A DNA stretch of 64,000 nt from Albula goreensis (GCA_022829145.1 CM040747.1:2005448-2069447); one strand, 5' to 3'. Counted from the first letter of the stretch, positions 1-10,420 are shown. The notes: generated by a model from the letters alone, not told the origin. Program-made: numbers and translations.

Positions 1-628
1 AAATCAGGAGGTAAATTTGGCTGGAGAAGGCATTCAAAGGCACGGCTTCCAGTGCAACGATAGCAAACTGGATTGATTTCAGAGCAAACATCACTCGAAG
101 GGCCCCAAGAGTGGTTCTCTCATTAACATGCTCCAGGATTATAAATAACACATGTAAGAGTGCAGAAAATAACAGAAATCTTTTCAGTGCAGCTTTTGAT
201 TAAGGGAATTGAATTGGTTTTCAGTTTATTTGAACTGTACTCACAAGACTTTTACTTCCTTTTGTACTATTCATTTGTATTTAAACTGCTTGTGTAAAGC
301 ACATTGACTTGCTTCCTGTAATTCCTGCAAATGTGCTGCTGATTTGATCTGATATAGGCCTAAGTTAATTTTAGCATTTCCTGGAGAACATTACTCAGTA
401 TGAGATGATGAACTCCTTTAAGGTGACCAGCTCCATGAAGCTGTCACTGGGTTTATGAAAGGGTTGAATTTGCTCCCCCATCTCGCTGAATCATGCAGCG
501 CGTGGGAGCCATTTTGAACATATTTTATTTCCTGGTGCTCATAGTTTTGTGATCACACAGTGGTAATTCAGATCCATCGTGCTGTCGGAACATTCCCAGG
601 AGGCACACCGATATAGAGACAGCTTTAC
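1..628 (-). other. prph: prph intron 2 (partial)
   Basis: This is the start of the second prph intron, read on the minus strand. Its donor GTAAAG lies at 628-623 directly after exon 2. Exon 3 of type III intermediate-filament genes is usually 96 bp and encodes the middle of coil 1B. I looked for that pattern on the minus strand here and did not find it, so exon 3 and the rest of the gene should lie beyond the left edge. The stretch is AT-rich unique sequence with no obvious repeat. Confidence 0.8.
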
Positions 629-689
629 CTTGCGGAACTGAACCAGGTTATTCTCAGCATCCAAACGTTTCTGAGTTTCATCCTCCAGT
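629..689 (-). CDS. prph: Peripherin exon 2 (coil 1B segment)
   Basis: This 61-bp exon has the exact length of exon 2 in vertebrate type III intermediate-filament genes. It is flanked by a pyrimidine-rich acceptor ending TTTCAG (695-690) and a donor GTAAAG (628-623). The first base completes the arginine codon split from exon 1 (AG|A), and the next 20 codons read LEDETQKRLDAENNLVQFRK without a stop. From memory, this matches human peripherin (LEEETRKREDAEHNLVLFRK) better than vimentin, desmin or GFAP. It forms part of coil 1B of the rod, which pairs in the parallel dimer. The product is a cytoplasmic neuronal filament protein. The small size and exact phase make the call firm even though the ORF is too short to stand alone. 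Confidence 0.92.
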
Positions 690-1312
690 CTGAAACAGAG
701 GAAGAAGACACAGTCAACACATTTCAATGTGCGTGTCAATGAGCGACTATACAAACAATAACACATAATGACAAGGACAGGCGATTCAAACCAACTAGGC
801 TCATCATTTTTTTTTACAAACTACAAAGAATAGTCTTCCTTAAGCCTGGACTCATGAGCACACCAAGGGTCTCTGTCTGTACAGTATGACCTGGCATGAG
901 GTCGAGCAGAAAGGGGACAACACCCTACTGACTGAAGCCCCTCTGCCATGGGCAGCACTGTGTTTTCACCTATGGGACTCCTGGATACAGTCAGCATTAG
1001 CACGATTAGCCTTAGACCCAGGCCATGAGGTCTGTTAAGAGCTGATATAGGTGTGGCCTCACCTGGAGGAAGAGGAGTTGTGGAGGCTGGGAGCTCTGAG
1101 AGGAAGGCAGGATAGATTATATTTTAACACGAAGAAAAACACCTGTCTTTGTTTGTTTGGAAAAAAAAACTTGTGCAAACTTACGCTTGTTGCCCCTCTT
1201 AAAAAAATAAACCACTTGAAAAATGGAGAAAAAAGAAAAGCAGCAGCAGGTCCATGGAAGCAGACTGAAGATTTGGCATGAGCACATGCAGAGCTCCCTA
1301 CAGCTGGGTGGA

Positions 1313-1578
1313 GCCCACCTTTTCCCTGCTCTGGGCCCACCTATTCCCTGCTCTGGGCCCACCTTTTCCCTGCTCTGGGTCCACATTTTCCCTGCTCTAG
1401 GCCCACCTATTCCCTGCTCTGGGCCCACCTTTTTCCTGCTCTGTGTCCACCTTTTCCCTGCTCTGGGCCCACCTTTTCCCTGCTCTGGGTCCACCTTTTC
1501 CCTGCTCTGGGTCCACCTTTTCCCTGCTCTGGGCCAACCTTTTCCCTGCTCTGGGCCCACCTTTTCCCTGCTCTGGGT
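1313..1578. repeat. 22-bp minisatellite, about 12 copies
   Basis: The unit is 22 bp and contains CCACCTTTTCCCTGCTCTGG. About 12 copies lie in direct tandem with point differences (for example GGGCCC versus GGGTCC, and TATTCCC versus TTTTCCC). Because 22 is not a multiple of three, the frame rotates, which makes long ORFs on both strands. These are artefacts. The array sits within prph intron 1. Confidence 0.95.
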
Positions 1579-1840
1579 TGTAACAGGTACATCACGGCAC
1601 AGACATCGCTTTATGTGTCGCTCAGAAATCACCAGCATGCACAGTTCTCAGACTGAAGTCGTTCCTTTCAGTCTTACTGCTGCGACCCAAAGCAAGGACA
1701 GCGGCAGGTAAACCACACCACTGCTGGACAGAGCTGGGCTCAGAGGGGAGAGCTTCTGAAATATGATTTCACTCTTTGCTCTGCTAAAAAACAGACACAG
1801 ATCTGGTGAAGGTTCTGGTGTTGGGGGCGGCGGGTTTGGG

Positions 1841-1855
1841 GTCGCCGTAGGCAAC
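1841..1855 (+). promoter_or_regulatory. X-box-like (RFX) motif, 3-nt spacer
   Basis: The sequence GTCGCC-GTA-GGCAAC fits the degenerate RFX X-box pattern GTNRCC(N0-3)RGYAAC. The 3-nt spacer is less usual than two. It lies in prph intron 1 within a short CpG-containing patch. The motif match is seen directly; any function is inference. Confidence 0.3.
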
Positions 1856-3429
1856 AGCCGCAAGCAGACGGACTGCAGTCTGTTAAGAGACCAGGGGCCG
1901 AGGTCAAATGGGGTCACCTGCCCTTCTGTTGTTCCACAGCAGATGTGAACAAAGCCGGCTCTTCCTCTCACGTCCAGCCCTCCTGCACATGCTCAGTAAG
2001 GGTGCGATTGACCTCAGGCCCCACTCCTCTGTCCTCACCCCCCCCATCCTGCTGCTCTTCCCTGCATCTGTCACCACACCCTCCTCCCCCTTTAGGTATG
2101 ACTCCCAAGTATGACACCACTGAGTACAAGGTAACTCAGACGAGTTGCTTCGGTATATACCTTGCTGTATAAATGGACAGTGTGTAAAAATCCTCGGCTG
2201 TGTAAGTTGTTCAGGACAGGGGCACCAGCTTAGTGCCTGTGATGTTAATGTCTTTACCTCCCTACCATACCTTTCATGTTAAGGAGGAGGACCTGGTCTA
2301 TCTTTCACATCCACACCAAAGTCTCCTGCCAACTACATTTCACAGCTCCTGCTGCCATGCTAAATCGGCCTGTGGACTCCACAGAGACCATGAAAAATCT
2401 ATATATTAGGCTGATAACATTTTAAAAGCTAGCAATCAATATATCTATATGTAAGTGAATTTATTTATGGTTCTTGAAACATCCCTTGCTCCCATGAGAG
2501 TAGGGTAACCATAAAATCAAACATGGAAGAGCTGCATTAAAAGCCCATGTCCGTTCCCAGCATGATAATCAGGTGCATAGCGGAAAGTCAAACATGTTAT
2601 GCGCTACACACTTGCTTTGCCTTCCTTTGGCCCCTATCTTACACACTGATAATGAGCTCAGGTGTCCCCTCAAAAGAAAAATAACAGCATCTACATTGGA
2701 AACTACAACAATTCTACAGTGCCCTGAAGTTACGAGGTGCCGAGTGTAGCCTGGCTAATTTTGTGCTTTAAATGAATTTCGTTCCACGAATTTAAACAGC
2801 ACCTTCATGCCTTTTGTCCACAAAATGACAAAACACAACTGCATCTCATGGAGGAAACAAAATAGATGACCTTTCATTTTGTGGATGAAAGTGAAAGTAT
2901 AATTTTAGTTAAATTATCTGCTACAGTTGTCCAATTCTAAGTAACATGCATGTATAGTTATTTCTATAGTATGTCAATAGAAATTCTATTTGATTTTTGT
3001 ATAGTAATGTCTTACATAAATACTGTATTTTTTTTTCAAATGGATATGAAACTCTTCTTCAGTCGCTCTTCTCTTCATATCACATAAAGTTGTAATTCTT
3101 GTTGCACCATGCAGATACATGCAATCACGCAAATCCCTCGCTTTAACCTGGTGGCACAATTAGCTTTTTTTCCACAATATCCACTAATACAGCTTCTACA
3201 CATATTTTGTGGTCAATTGTTTTTTATTAATCAACATATAACACAGCTCCTACACATATAAGGAATTTTAGTGAAGTGCTTGTCTCACTGGTGCACTGGC
3301 ATCGCCCTGCCTAGCAACCGAAACCTAGATTACTGAGTTCTAAGCCCCGCCCCATAACTATTACCCTACACTAAGTGTAAGTTATGAGAGTTATGAAAGT
3401 TAATTTATGAAAGCGAAGCCTTTGATGAT

Positions 3430-3870
3430 TGCCCCCCCATCTGTGTGGTCTGTGCTGTCATTGGCCGGTGGGAATGAAATGACAGGAAGGGACAGTGGGG
3501 TGTGACTGTGGCCCCGCCTCCCTTTGGCAGGCCCTTACAGCGGGCAGACAGGGCCGAGCAGAGCTCATCTTTAATTCATCGCCCTGGCCGGGGGGCCCCT
3601 TCACTAATGGCATTCTTGGCACCGCAGCCCCGGCAACCTGAGGAATTGATTTTCCCTGATTCCCTTTTTTAGCTTCACCCCCCTCTGCCCCCCTCCCTCC
3701 CAGACCCCACCCTGCTCTGCACCTCTCCCAGTCACCCAATGCCTCCAAACACTCACCACCAACATCTGTTCCTTTTCCTCCAACCACATCCCGCTGCTGC
3801 ATCCGGTCACCACGACAACAAACCCCCGATCGAATAAACTCAAAAATAACACAAGTCAATCTCCTCCGAC
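3430..3870. other. GC-rich block in prph intron 1, possible regulatory element
   Basis: About 440 bp of GC-rich, non-repetitive DNA stands out from AT-rich flanks. It includes a CCCCGCC GC-box-like sequence near 3,512 and a TTTAATTCATC homeodomain-like patch near 3,571. No coding frame resembles a known protein on either strand. Composition and texture suggest an intronic enhancer, but only cross-species alignment could show this. Confidence 0.25.
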
Positions 3871-4559
3871 TAATTAATCTCCCAATGATGTCGTTTCCGG
3901 GAAATTAGATTAGATTTCAGATGTAGGCAACTTGTCGTAATTCTGCATGTTTTTATTTTGTTCTAATTCTTTTCATTTTCTATTGCATTCCTTTTACTGT
4001 GTTCCTGACATGGTACACGACTGTTTAACGTATTCTAAGTTTCTTGTTTTACTCTCTTTTGGAAATAACATTGAATACAGTTGTATGGTATACAGTTGTA
4101 TTACTGTATAAACAGATATATAATTTACATTTTATTTATTGTAGTTTTCTCTACCAAGGGGAAAATGCAAGGTTTAATGTTCGTTGATATGGTAATGTTA
4201 AATCTTTTTTTGAGCATTGTTATGGAATTCTAACACGCAGAAACAGCCAATGATTTCTGTCTGCTCTAAAAGGTGCCATTTCTGAGTTATTAGGACTCTA
4301 CAAGAAATATCTTACAGATAAATTACCAAGACAGCAACACTACAACAACATGTGCTACCTGGGAACAAAGGCAATTATGTTCTCCTTTATTATGTTTTGC
4401 AACTCTGAAACAAAAAAATGAACCATCAAAGTGCCATCAGTATAAAGACGGAATCCTGCGAAATACTGGATCGTCTCACTTTCCATGGTTTTCATCCATG
4501 CAGCATCACTGTGAGCAGATTGCGTGTGCCCTGCTGTTTTATATTTAATATCGGACTCT

Positions 4560-4790
4560 ATCTTGGAGCATGACATCAGCTCCACCGCACAGGAGCACAA
4601 CCAGAGCCGCCGCCCATCCCATCATCGTCACCATGGCAACCCACGCACAGCCGCGCTAGCTGCGCTGGCTGCCACCGCCCTACGGAGCGGAGACCCGACT
4701 CCTGCAGAGAGCTGGGGTCAGTCAAGCGTGTCGCAGGATCCACGGAAAGCTAGGGAGCAAAGCTGAGCTCTGCACACACAGGTAAGGATG
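4560..4790 (+). promoter_or_regulatory. CpG-rich patch with plus-strand splice donor (candidate antisense first exon)
   Basis: This patch has many more CpGs than its surroundings, contains a consensus X-box (4,627-4,640), and ends in a strong plus-strand donor, CACACAG|GTAAGG, with GT at 4,782-4,783. That is how a small promoter with a non-coding first exon looks. The Kozak-like ATG at 4,633 opens only eight codons before a stop. If real, the transcript would start in prph intron 1 and run antisense to it. It could equally be an enhancer with a chance donor. Confidence 0.28.
4627..4640 (+). promoter_or_regulatory. Consensus X-box (RFX) motif
   Basis: GTCACC-AT-GGCAAC is a full match to the RFX X-box, an imperfect inverted repeat with the preferred 2-nt spacer AT. 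RFX factors drive ciliary genes and some neuronal genes. It sits in the CpG-rich patch of prph intron 1, about 1.2 kb downstream of the prph start. The match is direct; binding is inferred. Confidence 0.45.
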
Positions 4791-4987
4791 TACCTGTATC
4801 ACTCGCCTGCGCGCTTAATGTGTGATGAACATGCCGTGTCATTTTTTCATAGCCGTAATCTGTTTGTGTTGCTTTTTTTACCTCCAGTTGCACCGAGATA
4901 ACTTTTGCTGATGTAGCCTGTAAAGCGTTGTATCAAGTTAAGCTGAACTAAAACTGTTCCAACTGGCACTATGGGCTGCTGCCTGAA

Positions 4988-5061
4988 AACACAGACACAC
5001 AGACACACAGACACACACACACACGCACACATGCACACACACATGCACATGCACATGCACA
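4988..5061. repeat. CA-rich microsatellite
   Basis: An imperfect array of ACAG/CACA followed by GCACAT units, about 190 bp inside intron 1 from exon 1. It accounts for the low-complexity Thr/His and Cys/Val ORFs seen here. Confidence 0.95.
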
Positions 5062-5251
5062 GTGGGGATTATAACAAAATGGTACAGATGTGGATTGTAG
5101 CCTTTCAGAACTCTACCCAATGCTGGGCAATGCCCATGCCCCCCCACAGGCCAGCCCCAGACCCAGTCCCCCAAAGGCCTCCATGCCTCCATCCTCCACC
5201 TGCACACCCCCCCCCCCCATCCCCTGTCCGCGCCCCAGTCCTGACACTGAC

Positions 5252-5775
5252 CTCTGGTTGAGCAGGCCCAGGTCGTCGGCCAGGTTGTCCCTCTCCACCT
5301 GCAGCTGGTCCCTCTCCTTGCCCACCTGCTCCAGCCGGTGGCGCAGCTCGCGCAGCTCCTTTTGGAACAGGTCCGTGGCCCGGCTGGGCTCCTGCTGCTG
5401 CCCCTTGTAGCGGGTGAGCTCGGCCTGCAGCCCCGAGTTCTGCTGCTCCAGGTAGCGCACCTTCTCGATGAAGCTGGCGAAGCGGTCGTTGAGCTCCTGC
5501 AGCTCGGCCTTCTCGTTGCTGCGGGTGGTCAGGAACTCCTGGTTGACCGCCTCGGCCAGGGAGAAGTCCACCTTGTCGTAAGAGAGGCGGGTAGCCGGGG
5601 TGCTGGAGCGGACCCTGTACCCCACCGAGCGGGAGGTCAGGGGGGACGCGGCGCTCAGGTGGCGCCCCGCAGATAGGGACAGCCGGGACGAAATGGGGGA
5701 GTACGCGCTCACGGGCGTGGCCCCCCCGAAAGTGCGGCGGTAAGAGGTGGAAGTACGGGCGCTGGAGTAGCTCAT
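5252..5775 (-). CDS. prph: Peripherin exon 1 (head domain and start of rod)
   Basis: Peripherin is a type III intermediate-filament protein of peripheral and some central neurons. It forms cytoplasmic 10-nm filaments, alone or with neurofilament subunits. This exon encodes residues 1-174 plus two bases of codon 175. The Ser/Arg-rich head (1 to about 85) carries TSYRRTFGG at 10-18, the conserved type III assembly motif. The rod begins near NEKAELQELNDRF (87-99). Coil 1A ends in IEKVRYLEQQN (103-113), the helix initiation motif. A Gln-rich linker at about 125-131 leads into coil 1B, with VERDNLADDL at 160-169. ERDQLQVERD and the exon 2 sequence favour peripherin over desmin, vimentin and GFAP. 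The chosen ATG (5775-5773) has a good context (GCAGCCATGA) and lies about 120 nt downstream of the expected start site. An in-frame ATG further out lies upstream of the TATA box. The exon ends AG|GTCAGT. Confidence 0.94.
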
Positions 5776-5895
5776 GGCTGCTTCTCTATCGTTCCCTCTT
5801 CTTATATATTTTCTTTTAAATCTATCAGGTTCTCCTTTTTCTGCTGTGGTTTTTGGAGAGGTCTGGGAGCTGGATGTAGGATCAGGAGCAACAGG

Positions 5896-6060
5896 GCAGG
5901 AGATGGAGCAACGCTGGAGCTTATATACACAGCTGGGGGAGGGAGGGGGCACGGAGGTGGGGTGGGATGTCCCGTCTGCTCCTCCTCTGGCTGGCCTGAG
6001 AAGCCCAGTCCCCCCATCACCATTCAGTCAGTGGTCCCAGGCCCCGCCCCTTTCCCCTCC
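5896..6060 (-). promoter_or_regulatory. prph: prph core promoter (TATA, E-box, GC box)
   Basis: Reading on the minus strand, a TATATAA box lies at 5927-5921, predicting transcription from about 5,896 and a 5' UTR of about 120 nt. An E-box CAGCTG abuts it at 5,930-5,935, a site type used by neuronal bHLH factors. A GC box (GGGGCGGGGC on the minus strand) lies at 6050-6041, about 120 bp further upstream, in a C-rich plus-strand stretch. Motifs are direct observations; the start site is estimated from spacing. Confidence 0.7.
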
Positions 6061-6206
6061 CCCGCTGCTCTGCCCCTCCCCCTTCTCTTGGACTCTGGGA
6101 AAGCTTCCAAAGTCTCCTCCCAAATCAATGCTTTGTCTCCCCTGTCCACGGGAAAAAAAAAAAAACAACCCCCAAGACCGCCTCGCCCCAGGTCCTTTTT
6201 TCTTTT

Positions 6207-6245
6207 CCTCCCTCCCTCCCTCCCTCCCTCCCTCCCTCCCTCCCT
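6207..6245. repeat. (CTCC)n microsatellite
   Basis: About ten CTCC units, pyrimidine-only on the plus strand, lie about 300 bp upstream of the prph TATA box. They are preceded by an A13 run near 6,152 and lie in a larger C/T-rich proximal flank. They generate a Gly/Arg/Glu repeat ORF on the minus strand that is not a gene. Confidence 0.95.
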
Positions 6246-7280
6246 TCTTCTTTTGTCCTTCATCTGCTTCACACAGTTTCTGCACCATTCCTCAGGCCTC
6301 CATGCCTCCACGCGTGGCTCAAAACACCATGTCAGCTGAGAGTGTACCGGATCATCTACCCCTGTACCTTCAAAAGCACGTTCCCTCCTTATCTGAGCCA
6401 AAGAATTATACTCATAATATATTTGATGGTCTTTTTTTGTGTGTTTTGTTAAGACTTTAATTTATTTTATTTAAATCAAAATCAATCAATGATTTACTGG
6501 TATATCAATAAAATCAGTGATCAGAAAGGAATGATAATGTTTCCTGTCCAGTCATTTGTGAATGGGTCAGCGTGAGCCAAGCCAGTGAGCACTTAATCAG
6601 AAGCTTCTCTCCAACCCAAGAGCAGATTGTGCCATTTAAAATGTGTGTGTCTAACAGGGTATCACATTGATATTTTAGAAGAGCATGGTCGGGTTTTATA
6701 AGGGCTATTATAAAGCAATTATCTATCATGGCAGGATTCAGACTGGCTCCCGTTTTGGCACTGAGCCGGGAGCTGAACTCAGTGAACCCACTCATTTAAA
6801 GGGCGCTGACTGTCTGAGGAAATCATTTCAGAGTTTTTGGATGGAGTCGGGTCTGCGAGAAAACGCCCAGGATGCTGTATCCGTGTGTAGGTATCAGGCC
6901 GCATTTTAAAGAACGGAGGAGAAAACTTTCAACTTAAGGATGAATAATGGAACTTTGAATAATTAAACGTAATTCTGGCTGCCAAGGCCTAAAGATGGTT
7001 CTAATCTGAGACATTTCAATTTTATGAAAGTGCATCTTCAGGAGGGTAAAAGCCTAAAGCAGCAGAGGAGTCCAGGCTGAGAGATGCAGACCATGCCAGG
7101 TGTGGAAGCACGCTCTCATTTCGTCAGGAGATTTGTACATATGCATCAGCCTGTGAGACTGAGGTGTCAGTTATAACAATCCTATCTGTCTGTAGTTTAT
7201 CTTCACACCTCCAGCACATCAGCAGTCAGCAGTCAGGTATGGTGTTGGGGGGGTTAAAGTGCCCCTCTCAGTTTTAAATG
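6246..7280. other. Intergenic flank upstream of prph
   Basis: Unique, mostly AT-rich DNA with no recognised gene, RNA gene or repeat array. ORFs here are short and unlike any family I know. Distal prph regulatory elements could lie here but nothing stands out. Confidence 0.6.
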
Positions 7281-7308
7281 TAACCCTAACCCTCAACCCT
7301 AACCCTAA
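7281..7308. repeat. Short telomere-like tract (CCCTAA)n
   Basis: Four CCCTAA hexamers, with one CCCTCAA break in the middle, match the vertebrate telomere unit on its C-rich strand. At under 30 bp it is an interstitial telomere-like sequence, not a telomere. Confidence 0.7.
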
Positions 7309-7419
7309 ATTGAAGCATGTGAACCACAGTCAGGGTCAATTTGGGCAGTTTCCCTCTCGCGTTAAAATAATTTTTAAAAGCGCAATATTCTGTATTTTTT
7401 GTGTGATGGGAGGACTACA

Positions 7420-7605
7420 GCCTGGTGGTGACTACTGTGCTTGACTGGGACTCAGAAGGTTGACTGTAGCGATGATAATGGCCTCTGAGCAAGGCCCTTA
7501 ACCCCATATTGGCCCAGGGGGGATTGGGCCCTGGTTAGCCTAACCAGCTGTAGCCTAACCGGTTACTTTGGATAAAAGCATCGTCTGAATAAGCGTAATG
7601 TGAAT
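7420..7605 (+). mobile_element. tRNA-derived SINE, degenerate
   Basis: The left part resembles a tRNA head (TGGTGGTGACTACTG as A-box region, AGAAGGTTGACTG as decayed B box). The body has GCAAGGCCCTTAACCCC and the right part has TTTGGATAAAAGCATCGTCT, the 3' tail typical of abundant fish SINEs. It is a diverged plus-strand copy related to the one at 53.65 kb. Confidence 0.7.
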
Positions 7606-8160
7606 TGTTATGGGTTCATCTGAGGAATACGGCTGAATAGTTCAGTAAGAGGCAGTGTTAGTGACTCACGCCCGAACAAAAACTCAAAACTGGACTAAAA
7701 CCGAAAAATGCCACCTATTAGTTCATATCTGTCAGGGATATCCTCCATAACACCAACCTATCGGCCCTAATTTCTCCCTGTGAATGGGTCAGTGAATGGA
7801 GATGAAGGAGCAGGCTCGCTCTAACACGCTGTGCGTGATCTGCAGCCTGTCTCTCTGGTTCCTGGCCTGGCATACTTGATCAGGCTCTCCCGCTGTAGCT
7901 ACCTTGCCTCTGGTTGTCCCGGTAATTAATTTCTTATGCATTAACCTCGCAGCATAATCCAATCGATCAAAGTTTTACACCGGACAGTTCCCCCCATCCC
8001 CCTGCATCTGTGTCTCTGTCTCTCCTTCCTACTGGCCTAATGCAATATAGGCCTTCAGCGTCGGCCCTATGCTAAGGCTATTTCCTGTAAAAGAGTCCGC
8101 CCAGATGGCACCAGATCGGGTTTCTAATATCTATCTGCCCTGGCTTCGGCCCCCCCCACC
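7606..8160. other. Intergenic, no gene seen
   Basis: Unique sequence. The part around 7,915-7,985 is rich in TAAT-type motifs (GGTAATTAATTTC and GCATTAACC) and has ATCGATCAAAG, a TCF/LEF-like site. This may be a conserved element. No coding or RNA gene was recognised. Confidence 0.45.
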
Positions 8161-8446
8161 CTTCCTCTCTCTCTCTCCCACCTCCCTCCCTTAATCTCTC
8201 TCTCTTTCCCACCTCCCGCCCTTACTCTCTCTCTCTCTCTCTCTCTCTCTCCCACCTTAATCTCGCCCTTACTCTCTCTCTCCTTCCCTCCCTTTGTTTC
8301 TCTCTCCCTTTTCTCTCTTTGTTTCTATCTCTCTCTTTCTCCCCCCATCCTTCTTCCTCTCTCTCCCTCCCTTTCTCTCTCTCTTTCCCTTTCTCTCTCT
8401 CTCCCTTCTCCCTCTCTCTCTCTCTTTCTCTGTCTTTCATCATAAT
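8161..8446. repeat. Long CT-rich pyrimidine tract
   Basis: Nearly 290 bp of almost pure pyrimidine on the plus strand: CT and CCCT/TTCT mixtures with a perfect (CT)14-like core around 8,226-8,250. It has mirror-repeat character. It explains the Arg/Glu-rich ORFs on the minus strand. Confidence 0.93.
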
Positions 8447-8449
8447 CAT

Positions 8450-8720
8450 CGCGCGTCTTTATGACACAGGTATGGAACTGAAATGGCAAACTCATTACGC
8501 GTCTAATCGGCTGTAATGAAAAGAGCATGAATTTTCAGCGTGATTTATCATTGGACAACGGCTCATCATGCTTACATCACTGCGCTTACTGTCTGAGAGA
8601 GACCAGACTGAAATTACAATACTGGAATTAATCCCTGCAAAATGTACAGCATTGAGACAATGTGCATAATAATTAACCACAAATATGGCCACTGCCCATC
8701 GTAGCCTGCTCTTCTGTCAG
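8450..8720. other. Candidate conserved non-coding element
   Basis: Unique DNA between the pyrimidine tract and the 31-bp array, with many homeodomain- and POU-like words (ATTACGCG, GGCTGTAATG, ACTGGAATTAATCC, GCATAATAATTAACC). No coding frame is convincing. The texture is that of a vertebrate developmental enhancer, about 2.6 kb upstream of prph, but I have no alignment to show conservation. Confidence 0.25.
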
Positions 8721-8762
8721 GCAGAGCTGTAAAATCAGAATAGGGTCACTTTGGGCATAAGT

Positions 8763-9607
8763 GCCAATCAAAATGCATCACTGTTTTATCATTACCAATC
8801 AAAATGCATCACTGTTTTATCATTACCAATCAAAATGCATCACTGTTTTATCATTGCCAATCAAAATGCATTACTGTTTTATCATTACCAATCAAAATGC
8901 ATTACTGCTTTATCATTGCCAATCAAAATGCATCACTGCTTTATCATTACCAATCAAAATGCATTACCAATCAAAATCACTGTTTTATCATTACCAATCA
9001 AAATGCATCACTGCTTTATCATTGCCAATCAAAATGCATCACTGCCAATATCATTACTGCTTTAATTACCAATCAAAATGCATCACTGCTTTATCATTAC
9101 CAATCAAAATGCATCACTGTTTTATCATTACCAATCAAAATGCATCACTGCTTTATCATTACCAATCAAAATGCATTACTGCTTTATCATTACCAATCAA
9201 AATGCATCACTGTTTTATCATTACCAATCAAAATGCATCACTGTTTTATCATTACCAATCAAAATGCATCACTGCTTTATCACTGCCAATCAAAATGCAT
9301 CACTGCTTTATCATTACCAATCAACATGCATCACTGCTTTATCATTACCAATCAAAATGCATCACTGCTTTATCATTACCAATCAAAATGCATTACTGCT
9401 TTATCATTACCAATCAAAATGTATTACTGCTTTATCATTACCAATCAAAATGCATCACTGTTTTATCATTACCAATCAACATGCATCACTGCTTTATCAT
9501 TACCAATCAAAATGCATCACTGCTTTATCACTGCCAATCAAAATGCATCACTGCTATATCATTACCAATCAAAATGCATTACTGCTTTATCATTGCCAAT
9601 CAACATG
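8763..9607. repeat. 31-bp minisatellite, about 27 copies
   Basis: The unit is 31 bp and includes ACCAATCAAAATGCATCACT followed by a TTTTATCATT tail. Variants alternate ACTG(T/C)TTTA and (A/G)CCAATC. Units near 8,955-9,065 are shortened or rearranged, while the flanks are regular. Each unit carries CCAAT and an ATGCAT palindrome. Since 31 is not divisible by three, all forward frames stay open for a long way (up to 301 codons), which is an artefact. Confidence 0.96.
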
Positions 9608-10285
9608 TAGAGATTGAATGGTGTGGGCATCACAAAAACAGGCTCTGGGACGTGTCTAAGATTTGAATAATGATTTCCCCCATTTAATTATGGCTTGTTG
9701 AGCATTTTGCTCTATACACCATCAGTGTCCTACAGAAGTCTGTTTGTTTCTGTCATATTTTCTGATATTGAGATGAGTCATGTAGATCTGTAAACTGTAA
9801 GAGTCTCGTAACTCAACTGCACATAGGAGCTGATTTACTAAGCATTTAATATGTGCAAAACTGCTCTGCTGGTGCAAAAAGACTAAGAGAGCATGTGATT
9901 GGTTGAGGTAGTTTGTTTGGTCCAATCACAAATCATGTCACTGAAATTTTGAAATATGCTAAAGGCTTTGATAATTTCCAGCCAATGGTGTTTACTCATT
10001 GTGTACACCATAATTGTAATGATGAATGGAAAAAGGAAAATAAGGTTTTTGATGATCCTGACTCTTTTTTTGAACAGAGAGTTTGTGACACACAGACCAT
10101 AAACATTGCATGTTCTGCATATATGTACCATGCATCCTGATCCCACTACAGCTTTACTCATGGACGATTTGTGTGGCCTTATTTTTCACCAGTGGTCAAA
10201 AACCTTACCCATACTGCACCTCACCTACCCCTCACAATGCTCTGTGTCACCCCCTCCCCTTCACTGCCATCTCTTTGTGCGTAGG
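9608..10285. other. Intergenic, no gene seen
   Basis: Unique DNA between two minisatellites. Short ORFs on both strands (10,106-10,336 for example) resemble nothing I know. No RNA gene or transposon was recognised. Confidence 0.5.
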
Positions 10286-10289
10286 ATGT

Positions 10290-10420
10290 CTGTTGCCAAG
10301 AGACTGACCTGGGTTGTCAGGGCAACGGGCAGCTGAACTGAAGAGGGCGATCGCTTGGGAAAATGGCGGAAATAAAAGTGTGCTGAAGTGCCTGAAGAGG
10401 CATCTGTATCGCCCCTTGGG
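10290..10420 (+). promoter_or_regulatory. Candidate TSS region: X-box-like and YY1-like motifs
   Basis: GTTGTC-AG-GGCAAC at 10,313-10,326 is X-box-like, and AAAATGGCGG at 10,360-10,369 fits the YY1 motif often found just downstream of start sites of broadly expressed genes. A CGATCGC and other CpGs lie between them. The ATG inside the YY1 motif opens only seven codons (MAEIKVC), so no coding exon is claimed. Confidence 0.25.

Larger units (their letters stand above)
690..5251 (-). other. prph: prph intron 1 (4.56 kb)
   Basis: The intron joins exon 1 (donor AG|GTCAGT, 5251-5246) to exon 2 (acceptor at 690). It is phase 2. It is long for peripherin, since the whole human gene is only a few kilobases. 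It contains a 22-bp minisatellite, a poly-purine/CA tract near exon 1, two X-box-like motifs, a GC-rich block at 3,430-3,870 and a CpG-rich patch at 4,560-4,790. The parts at 2,180-3,420 and 3,880-4,500 are AT-rich, with nothing I could identify. No exon of another gene was recognised on either strand. Confidence 0.85.

Noticed and set aside
629-5775. Desmin, vimentin or GFAP instead of peripherin
   Set aside because: ERDQLQVERDNLADDL and LEDETQKRLDAENNLVQFRK fit peripherin better than the equivalent parts of the other type III proteins as I remember them.
5776-5952. N-terminal extension of peripherin to an ATG at 5,952
   Set aside because: That ATG is upstream of the TATA box (5,921-5,927). 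The ATG at 5,775 gives the normal head beginning MSYSS and has good context.
7281-7308. Chromosome end
   Set aside because: Only four telomere-type hexamers with unique DNA on both sides.
8751-9666. Overlapping plus-strand ORFs of 104-301 codons
   Set aside because: Produced by the 31-bp tandem unit, which rotates through all three frames.
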